This document shows, piece by piece, positions 33,232 through 41,088 of a DNA stretch of 64,000 nucleotides. Every line of letters starts with the position of its first letter. The first letter of the stretch is position 1. The stretch spans positions 1 to 64,000 of the forward strand of contig JBCDIT010000002.1 of assembly GCA_038748775.1 (NCBI GenBank), read 5' to 3'. The translations under genes were made by a program, and so were the position numbers. The stretch is from DAIQNV01 sp038748775 (GTDB taxonomy: Bacteria; Planctomycetota; Phycisphaerae; Phycisphaerales; UBA1924). The notes under the pieces are model-generated. The model was not told the DNA's origin. It was given only the letters and a program-made list of their open reading frames with translations, and did not search any database.

Positions 33232-34119
33232 TTAGAGCACCGACGAGGCTTGCGCACGCTGGGTCGGCGGCGCGAGCAATTCGAGCACCGTCTCGGCGCT
33301 CTGCCTCCCGATGAGGATCGCGCTCAGTGACGCCTCTTCGAGGAGTTGGGCCCGGACGAGCTTGGCCGCTTCTGCCGCGAAATCGGCGTCCTCGATGACG
33401 GAAAGGGCCCCGGTGGTCTCCTCGATCGTCTTTCGATACGAGTTCAGCTCGCTCTCGATCGACTTGGACCGGGCCCCGGCGCCCGCCTGAGCTCCGACCA
33501 CGCGGTCCTTGGCCTGTTCGACCACCGATTGAGCGATCTCCATGTCACCCCCGTCGAGCGAGAGCGCGTTGCGCAGGTCGTCGAGCCGGTAGTAGCGCCC
33601 GTTGCTGGGGACGGCCGTGTTGTCTGGGTCTGGGTCTGCGTCCGGATCTGCATCTGGTTTTGGCGCGTAGTAGGTGGTTCCGAGCTGGCGGGTCCCGAAC
33701 GTTCCGAGCACCTGCTGTCCGTTGAAGCGAGCGGTGTCGTTGGCGTAGTTGATCGCGTCGAGGATCCCGATCGCCTCGAGTTGAAGGCTTTGTTTCTCAG
33801 CGTCGCTCAGCCCGGCCTTGTTCGCGCCCGTGACCACCAGCCCCTCGAGCTCTGTGAGCAGGTCGGAGATCACGCCCAGAGCGCCGTCGGTGGCCCCGAG
33901 CCACTGGAGCTCGCGTTCTCCGCGCTTGATGAGTCCCTCGAGCCGGGTGATATCGGCCTTGAGGTTCTCCGCGGCGACGAGGCCGCTCGGGTCGTCGGCA
34001 GCGGAGTTGATCCGTTTGCCGGTCGAGAGCCTCTCGAGGGCCTCGTCCTTCTGCTCGGTCGCGCGGATGAAGCCCAGGTAGAGCTTCCCGGGACTCGAGA
34101 TGGACGGGATACTCAGCAC
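33232..34119 (-). CDS. Short flagellin-like protein
   Basis: 295 residues from GTG 34119. This start puts LERLSTGKRINSAADDPSGL about 30 residues in, as in true flagellins; a longer frame reaching 34302 has no flagellin-like sequence and would overlap the divergent gene. The N-terminal D0/D1 domain is clear, and the C-terminal IEDADFAAEAAKLVRAQLLE matches the flagellin C-domain. The outer D2/D3 region is missing, replaced by about 40 residues with a KPDADPDADPDPDN stretch from a hexamer repeat. Some members of this size are FlgL-like hook-filament proteins, but the C-terminus fits flagellin best. No SD precedes the GTG, which lowers start certainty. Confidence 0.75.
   Translation of the reverse strand: MLSIPSISSPGKLYLGFIRATEQKDEALERLSTGKRINSAADDPSGLVAAENLKADITRLEGLIKRGERELQWLGATDGALGVISDLLTELEGLVVTGANKAGLSDAEKQSLQLEAIGILDAINYANDTARFNGQQVLGTFGTRQLGTTYYAPKPDADPDADPDPDNTAVPSNGRYYRLDDLRNALSLDGGDMEIAQSVVEQAKDRVVGAQAGAGARSKSIESELNSYRKTIEETTGALSVIEDADFAAEAAKLVRAQLLEEASLSAILIGRQSAETVLELLAPPTQRAQASSVL
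33622..33660. repeat. Hexamer-like tandem repeat inside flagellin
   Basis: The hexamer tctggg/tctgcg/gtctgg recurs about six times; it encodes the Asp-Pro/Asp-Ala run of the flagellin hinge and is expected to vary in length. Confidence 0.6.
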
Positions 34120-34198
34120 GTGTTTGGATCGGGCGACGCGCGTCAAGGTTGGAGCCGACGTTGCCCGACCGGCACAGACCGGCCCGCTACGGTTCGGC

Positions 34199-34456
34199 AT
34201 GGGCCGATACCCCCCCTCAAGGGAGGACGAGTTCGAAGACGGCTTCGACCCGGAGGGGCCGAGCGCCGACGATCTCGGTCGCTTTGGCGACGAGGCGATC
34301 ACGTGCTGGAACTGCGGGGCGCAGTACTACGACGAGCTGACGTCGTGCCCCCGGTGCGGCGCCCCTGTGACCAAGCCCGGGTCGAAGATGCCGACGTGGG
34401 CGGTGGTGCTCGCGGCGCTGGGGTTCCTAGGGTTCCTCATCTTTGTCGCGTTCTAG
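34199..34456 (+). CDS. Zinc-ribbon membrane protein
   Basis: 85 residues from ATG 34199; an in-frame ATG at 34100 gives an unlikely extension. The N-terminal half is acidic (REDEFEDGFDPEGPSADD). A four-Cys zinc ribbon follows (CWNC, 12 residues, CPRC) and the chain ends in one membrane helix (WAVVLAALGFLGFLIFVAF). Such proteins are common and poorly understood. The TAG stop (34454-34456) lies inside the left end of the 137-bp repeat, so insertion of the repeat set or preserved the stop. Confidence 0.7.
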   Translation: MGRYPPSREDEFEDGFDPEGPSADDLGRFGDEAITCWNCGAQYYDELTSCPRCGAPVTKPGSKMPTWAVVLAALGFLGFLIFVAF

Positions 34457-34589
34457 AGCAGGTTTGATCGCTCCGTAGCGGCCTCCGGCCGCACACTCGC
34501 TTGCGGAACCCGCGCCGGAGTCAATCCGGCGGGATTCCAGTCGAGAAACCTGAACTCGTGGCGCTACACGTTCGGTAATTACGCTCTAG
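34453..34589. repeat. MITE-like 137-bp repeat, copy B
   Basis: Second full copy. Ends are perfect inverted repeats (ctagagc / gctctag). The first hairpin reads gcggcc-tcc-ggccgc (34478-34492); copy A has gtggcc-tcc-ggccac, so a T-A pair is replaced by C-G, with both sides changed. It lies directly upstream of the sulfotransferase gene. Confidence 0.85.
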
Positions 34590-34598
34590 GCTCACCTT

Positions 34599-35411
34599 GT
34601 GAACGCAGACGAGGCAAACGCGGCGCTCGATTCGGTCGGACGCCCCGTGATGGTGGCGAGCTACTACCGGAGCGGGACGCACCTGCTCATGGACCTGGTC
34701 CGCCGGCACTTCCCGGAGTTCCGGCCCCGGATGCGCCCGTTCGAGTCGATCCACTCGACGTACCTGTCCCTCGATCGGTTCGAGAGCACGGCACACCGCC
34801 CGATCTCACCATCCGCATCGATTGCGCTGCTCGCAAAGGCCTCGCGTCCGACCATCAAGACGCACGCGCTGCCAAGTTTCGAAAGGCTGCGAGAAAGCAC
34901 GCGCGTGTTCTGCCAACAGCTCGTCGACCGTGCGGTCACCCTCTACGCGGTGCGTGACGGGCGCGATGTCATGTGTTCCAAGCACGCCTGGGAACTGGCG
35001 TACCGTGATGGGGCGGAGCCGGATTTCGACAGATTCTGCTTCACGCCCAGGCCCTGGGGCGTGAATTGCCCGGTCCACGACTGGAACGAACACGTCCTGA
35101 CGTGGCTCGACCGCCCGGGCATGATCGCTGTCCGCTTCGAGCGCGTCATCCGGGATACCGAGGCGGTGATCGGAGAACTCGCCGAGGCGTTGCAGTCCGA
35201 GCCACAGATCCGCCACCCGCTCTTGCCCAAGCCCATCAAGTCGGTTCGGGCGTCCTGGATCGCTCGGGCGCTGGGGCGGCTTGAGAGCACCAACGTGCAT
35301 TCGAAAGACATCAGGCCATTCAAGCGGGCCGAAGCCTTCGACGGGGCGCTCACCGATCGGTTCTTCGAGATGGCGGGCGAGGCGATGACAAGACTCGGCT
35401 ACGGGCGGTAG
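34599..35411 (+). CDS. Sulfotransferase-like protein
   Basis: 270 residues from GTG 34599; the upstream repeat leaves little room for a ribosome site. The N-terminal PAPS-binding P-loop is visible (VASYYRSGTHLLMDLVRRHF, about residue 18). YAVRDGRDVMCSK fits the 3'-phosphate loop of this family, and MIAVRFERVIRDTEAVIGEL fits the later helix. The usual RKGxxGDW motif is not clear. Together with the sulfotransferase at 36792 it probably sulfates a cell-surface sugar. Downstream the convergent GT4 gene begins 4 bases after the stop. Confidence 0.75.
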   Translation: MNADEANAALDSVGRPVMVASYYRSGTHLLMDLVRRHFPEFRPRMRPFESIHSTYLSLDRFESTAHRPISPSASIALLAKASRPTIKTHALPSFERLRESTRVFCQQLVDRAVTLYAVRDGRDVMCSKHAWELAYRDGAEPDFDRFCFTPRPWGVNCPVHDWNEHVLTWLDRPGMIAVRFERVIRDTEAVIGELAEALQSEPQIRHPLLPKPIKSVRASWIARALGRLESTNVHSKDIRPFKRAEAFDGALTDRFFEMAGEAMTRLGYGR

Positions 35412-35415
35412 CGCG

Positions 35416-36795
35416 TCAGCGCTGCTCGATCGTTTCGTCGTCCTCGACTTCGAGTTGGGCGCCGATGCCCTCGTTCGAGATGCCAGGGTGCTCCGGCGTC
35501 AGCGGGTGTGCCTGCTCAAGCACGCCGGCGTACCGCGCTGCGCAGCTCTCTTTCGTGAACGCCCGTTCGAAGAGACGGCGGGCACGCACGCCCATGCGAT
35601 CACACCGGACGGGTTCTTTGATCAAGGTGCGGATGTTGTGCTCCATGCGGTCGGCGTCGCCCAGCTCGCACCACAAGCCGACACGATGGTGCTCGACAAG
35701 TTCGCGCAGCTCGCTGTCCGCTTCGGACAACGCCAGGATCGCGCGCCCCACCGCCAGAGACGTGTAGAGCTTGCTCGGGAAGCTGATGCCCTCGATGCCT
35801 TCCGCGATGGAGACCAGACTCGCGTCGGCAGCGGAAAGCGAATCGGGGAGCTCGGGGAAGGGCACGTAGTTGAGCAGCTTGGTGTTCGTGAGCTCGCGCT
35901 GCTCGATCTGATCAGCGATCCACGCCTTCTTGCCCCCGCCCCCGACGAACACGAGGCGGAAGGGGACGTCGAGCAGGCGTTCGGCGGCGTCCATGATCGT
36001 CTCGAACTCGTAATAGAGCCCGATGTTGCCCGAGTAGAGCACAACGAAGTTGTCCTGCAGGTCGTGCCTTTCGGCGAAGACGCTGGACGCCTTCGGTCGC
36101 ATCGTCAGCTCTTTGCCGTCGGCCCAGTTGGGGATGACGTGGGCACGCTCGGGCTCGACCTTGTACTCCTCGCAGACCAGCTCGCGGGCCTTCTGGCACA
36201 AGACGATCGACTGAGACGCGCGCCTGTAGCACAGGCGGTTGACGAAGTGCCAAACCTTCTCTGCGATGCCTCGCCGACGGATCGTGCCGACCCACACCGC
36301 CATGTGTGGGTACGCGTCGTGCAGCAGCATCACGTACGCGTGCTTGCGAACCAGGCTGGTGAGCCCGCCGATGATCGCGAGGAAGGGCGGGTTGGTGGTG
36401 TAGAGATAAACGGTGTCCTTGCGGCTCGTGAGAAGCACCCGCAAGAAAAGCTGACCCATGAACGAAACGTAGTTGATCGCGCGGCCCAGCAGATTGTCCT
36501 TGCTAAAGCGGGTGGTCCAGAGCCGGCAGATGTCGACCCCGTCTTTGACCTCCCGCATCGGGCAGTCGACCCAGGTGTCGGGCGGCCCGTAGCTCGGTCG
36601 GCTGGTGAGCACCTGGACTTCGAAGTCGGCCTGGGCCAGTTCGGTGGCCAGCTCGTGGAGCAGGTGGCCGGTGCTCGCGACATCGGGCGCGTAGTACTGG
36701 TTCAGGATGACGACGCGCAGCTTCTCGCCGGTCTCGGGGTTGATCCCGATCTTCCGTGCCGCCTCGCTCGCCGTTGCCCGATCAGGCTCGGTCAC
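35416..36795 (-). CDS. GT4-family glycosyltransferase (WbuB-like)
   Basis: 459 residues. Rossmann-type GT-B fold: N-terminal RVVILNQYYAPDVASTGHLL is the usual start of WbuB/colanic-acid transferases, and VVLYSGNIGLYYEFETIMDA with later SAADASLVSIAEGIEGISFP are the donor-binding regions. It would add a sugar during O-antigen or exopolysaccharide synthesis at the cytoplasmic face. It starts with GTG (36795), which overlaps the TGA of the upstream gene in a GTGA, so the pair is translationally coupled. aggggac lies 8 bases before. The last 20 residues are acidic. Confidence 0.9.
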   Translation of the reverse strand: MTEPDRATASEAARKIGINPETGEKLRVVILNQYYAPDVASTGHLLHELATELAQADFEVQVLTSRPSYGPPDTWVDCPMREVKDGVDICRLWTTRFSKDNLLGRAINYVSFMGQLFLRVLLTSRKDTVYLYTTNPPFLAIIGGLTSLVRKHAYVMLLHDAYPHMAVWVGTIRRRGIAEKVWHFVNRLCYRRASQSIVLCQKARELVCEEYKVEPERAHVIPNWADGKELTMRPKASSVFAERHDLQDNFVVLYSGNIGLYYEFETIMDAAERLLDVPFRLVFVGGGGKKAWIADQIEQRELTNTKLLNYVPFPELPDSLSAADASLVSIAEGIEGISFPSKLYTSLAVGRAILALSEADSELRELVEHHRVGLWCELGDADRMEHNIRTLIKEPVRCDRMGVRARRLFERAFTKESCAARYAGVLEQAHPLTPEHPGISNEGIGAQLEVEDDETIEQR

Positions 36796-37697
36796 CAGTC
36801 CGTCCCCTCTTCGTACCCAAACTCGACTAAGAAGTCCCCGATCCGCGACTTATAGACCTCTCGCAGCCTGTCGTCGAAGTGGTTGACCCAATCTCCCGCC
36901 ACTCCCTTACGAACGAACTGGCCCCCGTCGCCCTCGCCGCGGTCGCGTCCGCCGGACATCCGCTTGAAACTGTTGGCCTCGACGATCTCTTCCAACCGTT
37001 CCTCGCCGGCGTCGAGTTCGAAGATCCGCGCTAACTCCCGCAAGCATCCCATCGCATTGGCCAACAGCTGCTCGTACCGGAGGACGATGCTCCGTTCGGG
37101 ATCTCGGTTCGCCTGCCAACTGCGCACCCAGGCCGCGTAGGCGGGGAGCGTGCGTTCGGCGAAAACCTCTAGGCAGGCCCCGGTGTCTTTCCCTGCGTAG
37201 TGGGGATGTTCGGGGTGCCAAGGCGTGTTCCGAACATAGAAGGCGTTGCTGACCGCAACGTCGCGCAGGTCGCGGAACAGGATGGCGTAGGGCACGCCCG
37301 CGTCGCGGAGAACCCGGGCGTTGGTCTCGCTGCCGTAGACGTGCATCTTCGTGAGCACCAGCATGTCCTTCATGCGGGTGAAGGTGTCATCTGGCAAATC
37401 GAAGTCGTGGCTGCCGCCGGTCTTGAGTTCGTGGGCCGCGACGTCGGGGATAAGCAACTCGTGATATCCGGGCCAGCTTGAGACCATCTTCTCGAGCCAG
37501 GTCGTTCCGCTCTTCGGCAGGCCGGCGACGAAGAGGATTCTTTGCGGGTAGCGATCGCCGAACTCCCGAAATCCCTTCCGGCACGCCTCGGCCTGCGCGG
37601 CGTACCGAGGATGCACGGCAAACCTCTTGGCAAGCCGCGCCGCGGGAGGGGGAAGAAACCGCCTCGTCAGGTTCTCGAGCGTCTTTCCGACCGGCAT
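36792..37697 (-). CDS. PAPS-dependent sulfotransferase
   Basis: 301 residues from ATG 37697 (aaggac four bases upstream). The sulfotransferase family features are all present: 5'-phosphosulfate loop FVAGLPKSGTTWLEKMV (about residue 50), RDLRDVAVSNAFY (3'-phosphate loop) and RKGVAGDWVNHF near the C-terminus. It is the first gene of a two-gene unit with the glycosyltransferase. The combination suggests sulfated glycan assembly, using PAPS derived from APS made by Sat at 28 kb. Confidence 0.88.
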   Translation of the reverse strand: MPVGKTLENLTRRFLPPPAARLAKRFAVHPRYAAQAEACRKGFREFGDRYPQRILFVAGLPKSGTTWLEKMVSSWPGYHELLIPDVAAHELKTGGSHDFDLPDDTFTRMKDMLVLTKMHVYGSETNARVLRDAGVPYAILFRDLRDVAVSNAFYVRNTPWHPEHPHYAGKDTGACLEVFAERTLPAYAAWVRSWQANRDPERSIVLRYEQLLANAMGCLRELARIFELDAGEERLEEIVEANSFKRMSGGRDRGEGDGGQFVRKGVAGDWVNHFDDRLREVYKSRIGDFLVEFGYEEGTDW

Positions 37698-37850
37698 GGT
37701 GTCCTTACCCACGCACCCCCAAACGGATGCCGTTCTCAGGGGCCATCCGAGCCCCGCAACGGTATCGACTCTCTCAACGGATTGCATCAGGGCGTCGGCC
37801 GAGCGAACAGGGCACTGGACTTCTCGGGCGCCAGACCCGATGCTCCGCAC

Positions 37851-38429
37851 GTGACGTCGACCAAAGCCAACCCGCTTTCGGAACTCCCGACCGCAGCTGC
37901 CCCGCCGCCGACCCGGCGCTCGGTCTGGACGCCCAAAGAGAAACTCGTCCGTGTGCTCTGGGGGGTGATCGCGGCCCCGATTTGGGCGCTGCTCCCGGCG
38001 GCGCGCCCTGCGCTAATCCGTGCCTTCGGCGGCAAAGCGGGTCCCGGGTGCAGGTTCGCCCGGAGCGTTGAGGTCACGATCCCCTGGAACGTCCGGTGCG
38101 GGGCGCGTGTGACGGTGAATGACGGCGCGATTCTGTACGCCCTCGGCCCGATCACCATCGGCGACGACACGCTGATCGATCGCCGCGTGCACCTGTGCGC
38201 CGGCACCCATGACATGACCGATTCGCGGTTCCCTTTGCTCAAGCCGCCGATCACGATCGGGGAGCGGTGTCTTCTGGGCATCGACAGCTATGTCGGGCCG
38301 TTTGTTGAGATGGGCGATGACTGCCGCCTCGCGCCGCGAACGAGTGTGTTCAAGTCCGTCGAGTCCGGGTCGGTGCTCTCGGGGAACCCGGCGAAGGCGG
38401 CCGAGACGCCTGCCGGGGCAGCGTCGTGA
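37851..38429 (+). CDS. Left-handed beta-helix acyltransferase (WcaF-like)
   Basis: 192 residues from GTG 37851; longer ORF upstream is antisense to the divergent gene. Basic, hydrophobic N-terminus, then hexapeptide turns (ITIPWNVRCGARVTVNDGAI, GPITIGDDTLIDRRVHLCAG, PITIGERCLLGIDSYVGPFV) typical of LbH O-acetyltransferases such as WcaF; the HDMTDSRFPL block is the WcaF loop carrying the catalytic His. Its stop overlaps the next start in GTGA. It likely acetylates the sugar polymer made by this locus. Confidence 0.85.
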   Translation: MTSTKANPLSELPTAAAPPPTRRSVWTPKEKLVRVLWGVIAAPIWALLPAARPALIRAFGGKAGPGCRFARSVEVTIPWNVRCGARVTVNDGAILYALGPITIGDDTLIDRRVHLCAGTHDMTDSRFPLLKPPITIGERCLLGIDSYVGPFVEMGDDCRLAPRTSVFKSVESGSVLSGNPAKAAETPAGAAS

Positions 38430-38941
38430 GAGCTCTCCTTTGGCGGGTCCTTCAGCCAGCGTTCCGCCTGAGCCCGACACCGCTGCACAGCATCCGCCGC
38501 AAGATCCTGTCGCTTTGCGGCGCCAGGGTGGCCGACAACGCCAAGATCCGCCCGAGTGCGAAGATCGACCGGCCCTGGAACCTCGCTATGGGTCCGCTTG
38601 CGATCATCGGCGATGAAGCGGAGATCAACGCAACCGAGCCGATCTCCATCGGCGCCCGGTGCGTGGTGAGCCAGCTCGCGATTCTCACCACCGACATCGT
38701 CGACCCCGACCAACCGGCGGGTGTTCCCGATCCGGCCAAACGCCGCCGAGGGTCGATCACGATCGAGGACGACTCTTGGGTCGCGACCGAGACCTTGGTT
38801 TTGCCCGGTTCGGTCGTCCGCGCCGGGACGGTCGTGGGGGCCCGAGGGCTTATCGACGGGGAACTCCCGGGCTGGTCGGTCTGCGTCGGGCAGCCGGCGC
38901 GGCGGATCAAGGACCGCGGCTTCGTGAACACCGAAGGCTGA
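38426..38941 (+). CDS. Left-handed beta-helix acyltransferase (second)
   Basis: 171 residues from GTG 38426, overlapping the previous stop (GTGA). The same fold as its neighbour: hexapeptide blocks VADNAKIRPSAKIDRPWNLA, GPLAIIGDEAEINATEPISI, SITIEDDSWVATETLVLPGS, VVRAGTVVGARGLIDGE. Membrane-anchoring is not seen. The expected His loop is less clear (ILTTDIVDPDQPAG), so it may use a different acceptor. It forms an operon with the 37851 gene. The downstream sequence runs into the broken sigma gene. Confidence 0.8.
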   Translation: MRALLWRVLQPAFRLSPTPLHSIRRKILSLCGARVADNAKIRPSAKIDRPWNLAMGPLAIIGDEAEINATEPISIGARCVVSQLAILTTDIVDPDQPAGVPDPAKRRRGSITIEDDSWVATETLVLPGSVVRAGTVVGARGLIDGELPGWSVCVGQPARRIKDRGFVNTEG

Positions 38942-38957
38942 TCGGGCCGATGGGTGG

Positions 38958-39330
38958 ATGGGCACGTCCGGCCTGTGCATCAGGCCTGCACGTCAGCGAA
39001 TTCCGACGAGAAAGCGGTGTGACGTCGGACACCCCGACCGACCCGAACTCCCGTTCCTCCTCGATTGCGTCGCGAACGGCGACCGCGAAGCCGCGGCGGA
39101 TTTACTCCCGCTCGTCTACCGCCAGTTCCGCGCCCAGGCCCAACAGCAACTCATGAACAAGCGACAGAGTCACACCCTTCAAGCGACGGCGCTCATGCAC
39201 GAGGCGTACATCAAGCTTGTCGGCAATAAGACACCGCGCTTTGCGGGGCGCGCCCACTTTTACGCGGCGGCCGCCTAGGCGATGCGCCGGATTCTGATCG
39301 ATCACGCCCGGGAGCGCGGGGCTCAAACGG
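38958..39330 (+). pseudogene. Broken planctomycete-type ECF sigma factor
   Basis: The frame shows FLLDCVANGDREAAADLLPL, HTLQATALMHEAYIKLVG and RFAGRAHFYAAAA, then TAG at 39276-39278, then AMRRILIDHARERGA. Intact relatives have AAAAEAMRRILVDHARRRG, so a single G to T change (GAG to TAG) stops the chain in region 2. The sequence homologous to sigma regions 3-4 is absent and unrelated sequence begins about 39330. A second disruption is likely at the N-terminus: the natural start seems to be in another frame (GTGACGTCGGACACCCC near 39019), shifted relative to the conserved part. Confidence 0.75.
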
Positions 39331-39346
39331 CGATTGTCTCGAGGGT

Positions 39347-40160
39347 GTGGTGTTCGGACCGTCGACACGTGACATCCCGGCGGGTGGCATGGTTTGGATC
39401 CGCGCCGGCTCGTACGGCGCCTTCGAGATCAACTACTCGGTGTCCCCCACGCCCTTGCCCGATTCCGACGGCGACGGCGTCCCCGACGCGCAGGACCAGT
39501 GCCCCGGGTTCGACGATGCTGTCGACACGAACAACAACGGGATCCCGAATGGATGCGATGACTCGGATCAGGACGGTGTGCCCGACCCGCTCGACGTCTG
39601 CCCGGGGTTCGACGACACGATCGATACCGACGGAAACTCCGTTCCCGACGGGTGCGAGGATTGCGACAGCGACGGTATCCCCAACGGCGCGGACCCCCTC
39701 GTCGACTTCGATGCCGGCGGCTCTCTGGGGCTCGTGGGGGATTCGACCCAAGACATCACGTTCAGCACCTGTGACCCCGGGACACTGTTCGCGAGTAAGC
39801 TTGTCCTCTGGACCGATGGGGGCAACCTGATCGCGACCAGCGACGGAACGCGGTGCGGGTCCAACGGGTCGCGTCTGACGCGGACACTCGCCGCAGGCTG
39901 GTACGACCTGGGCGTCGGCGGCGCATCGACCGACTTCAGCGGAAACGGCAACTTCGCGCTGAGCTATCCCGCCGCGTGCCCGGAGCACGGGGAGTACACC
40001 CTGACCCTTGGCCCGCCCGATAGCTTGGTCATCACCGTATCGGTGACAACGCCTGGCATGGTGAACGCGTACCGCTTCCAGCTCGCCGATCCGCAGGCCT
40101 GCCCGGGTGACTTCGGGGCTCCGTTCGGACTGTTGGACCTCGATGACGTCGTTGCGTATC
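39347..40160 (+). pseudogene. Fragment of secreted thrombospondin-type-3-repeat protein with half dockerin
   Basis: 270 codons without a signal peptide. DSDGDGVPDAQDQCPGFDD, DSDQDGVPDPLDVCPGFDD and DCDSDGIPNGADPL are calcium-binding TSP3 repeats. A beta-rich domain follows (TFSTCDPGTLFASKLVLWTD) and then the first dockerin half FGAPFGLLDLDDVVAY, where the frame abruptly changes to unrelated sequence (RIMRVHQQ). Both ends are therefore broken: the N-terminus is fused after the sigma remnant and the C-terminus to a beta-helix fragment. Confidence 0.7.
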
Positions 40161-40885
40161 GAATCATGCGAGTTCATCAACAACGACGTGAACGGAGGTT
40201 TCGTCGCCGGCACCGTGCTGCACGCCGGCGTGGGAGACGCGACGGTCATCGACACAGTCTTCCGCGACAACACCAACAGCACGCCCTCGACCAATTCCGC
40301 CACTGACTTCTTCAAGCTGCTCGGGAAGGCGAAAGTCGTCAACTGTGCCTTCGTGGGCGGCAGCGGGACGGATCAGCCGATCAGCGCCTCTCTCGGTGCC
40401 GACGTTGACATCGTCAACTGCACGTTCGCAGGGTCACCGGGGCCGAACCTCGTCACCGCGCTGCAAAGCCAGACGACGGTCCGCATCACGAACTGCGTGT
40501 CCGATGGCAGCGCGTTCTCGCTCGTCGCGTTCGACGGAGCCCAGGCGACAACATCGACGCGGCCGCGGTCTTCATCGACCCGTCCGCCGGCGACTACCGC
40601 CTCGCCCCCGGCTCGCCCGGGGTCGACCTCGGCAACTACGCGGCCTTCGTCGCAGCGGGCGGCGGCATAAGCGACTTGGCGGGCGTGTTCCGCGCGTTCG
40701 CCGATCCCGACGCGACCAACTTCGATCTGATGCAGCCGGCAATCGACGCCGAGGCGTTCGAACTGCAAGGGGGCGCCAACCCGACTCCCAACCCCTGCCC
40801 CGCGGATCTGGCGTTGCCCTCGGGCGTGCTCGACCTCGGCGACATCGACGCGTTCATCCAGAGCTTCCAGGCCGGATGCCCCTGA
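40155..40885 (+). pseudogene. Beta-helix secreted protein remnant, frameshifted, with dockerin
   Basis: The part from about 40155 reads SLRIESCEFINNDVNGGFVA, VVNCAFVGGSGTDQPISASL and other N-rich turns of a beta-helix. At about 40540 (cccaggcgacaac) the frame shifts; the sequence continues as DNIDAAAVFIDPSAGDYRLA, PGSPGVDLGNYA, and after GANPTPNPCPADLALPSGVL a dockerin half ending QAGCP. Signal and first coils are absent. The last part (from 40676) would look like an intact small gene, but it is only the tail. Confidence 0.7.
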
Positions 40886-40914
40886 GCCTCGCGATCCAGT
40901 ACCGCCAAAGACCG

Positions 40915-40950
40915 AGGCCACCAACCCCTGACACTCAGGGTTGGTGGCCT
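40915..40950. terminator. Bidirectional hairpin terminator (probable)
   Basis: Stem aggccaccaaccc / gggttggtggcct (13 bp, loop of 10). On the minus strand it is followed by cggtcttt; on the plus strand by tggtcgtctct. The T runs are weak. Confidence 0.55.
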
Positions 40951-41088
40951 TGGTCGTCTCTCGTCCGAACCGGACCGCGAACGTAGGGAACACCCAACAT
41001 AAGGAACGCCTTCAAACCGACTCACCCGGGTACGAAGACCTTGCATTCGAGGCCACCGCCGGTACGTTGTGACGCGAGGAGTCCCCGC

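Noticed and set aside
35455..36855. 466-codon plus-strand open frame across the GT4 gene
   Set aside because: Antisense to a clear glycosyltransferase; no domains.
40676..40885. Apparent small 69-codon gene with dockerin end
   Set aside because: It is the tail of the frameshifted beta-helix remnant; the reading frame continues upstream into the same protein family and no ribosome site precedes the ATG.
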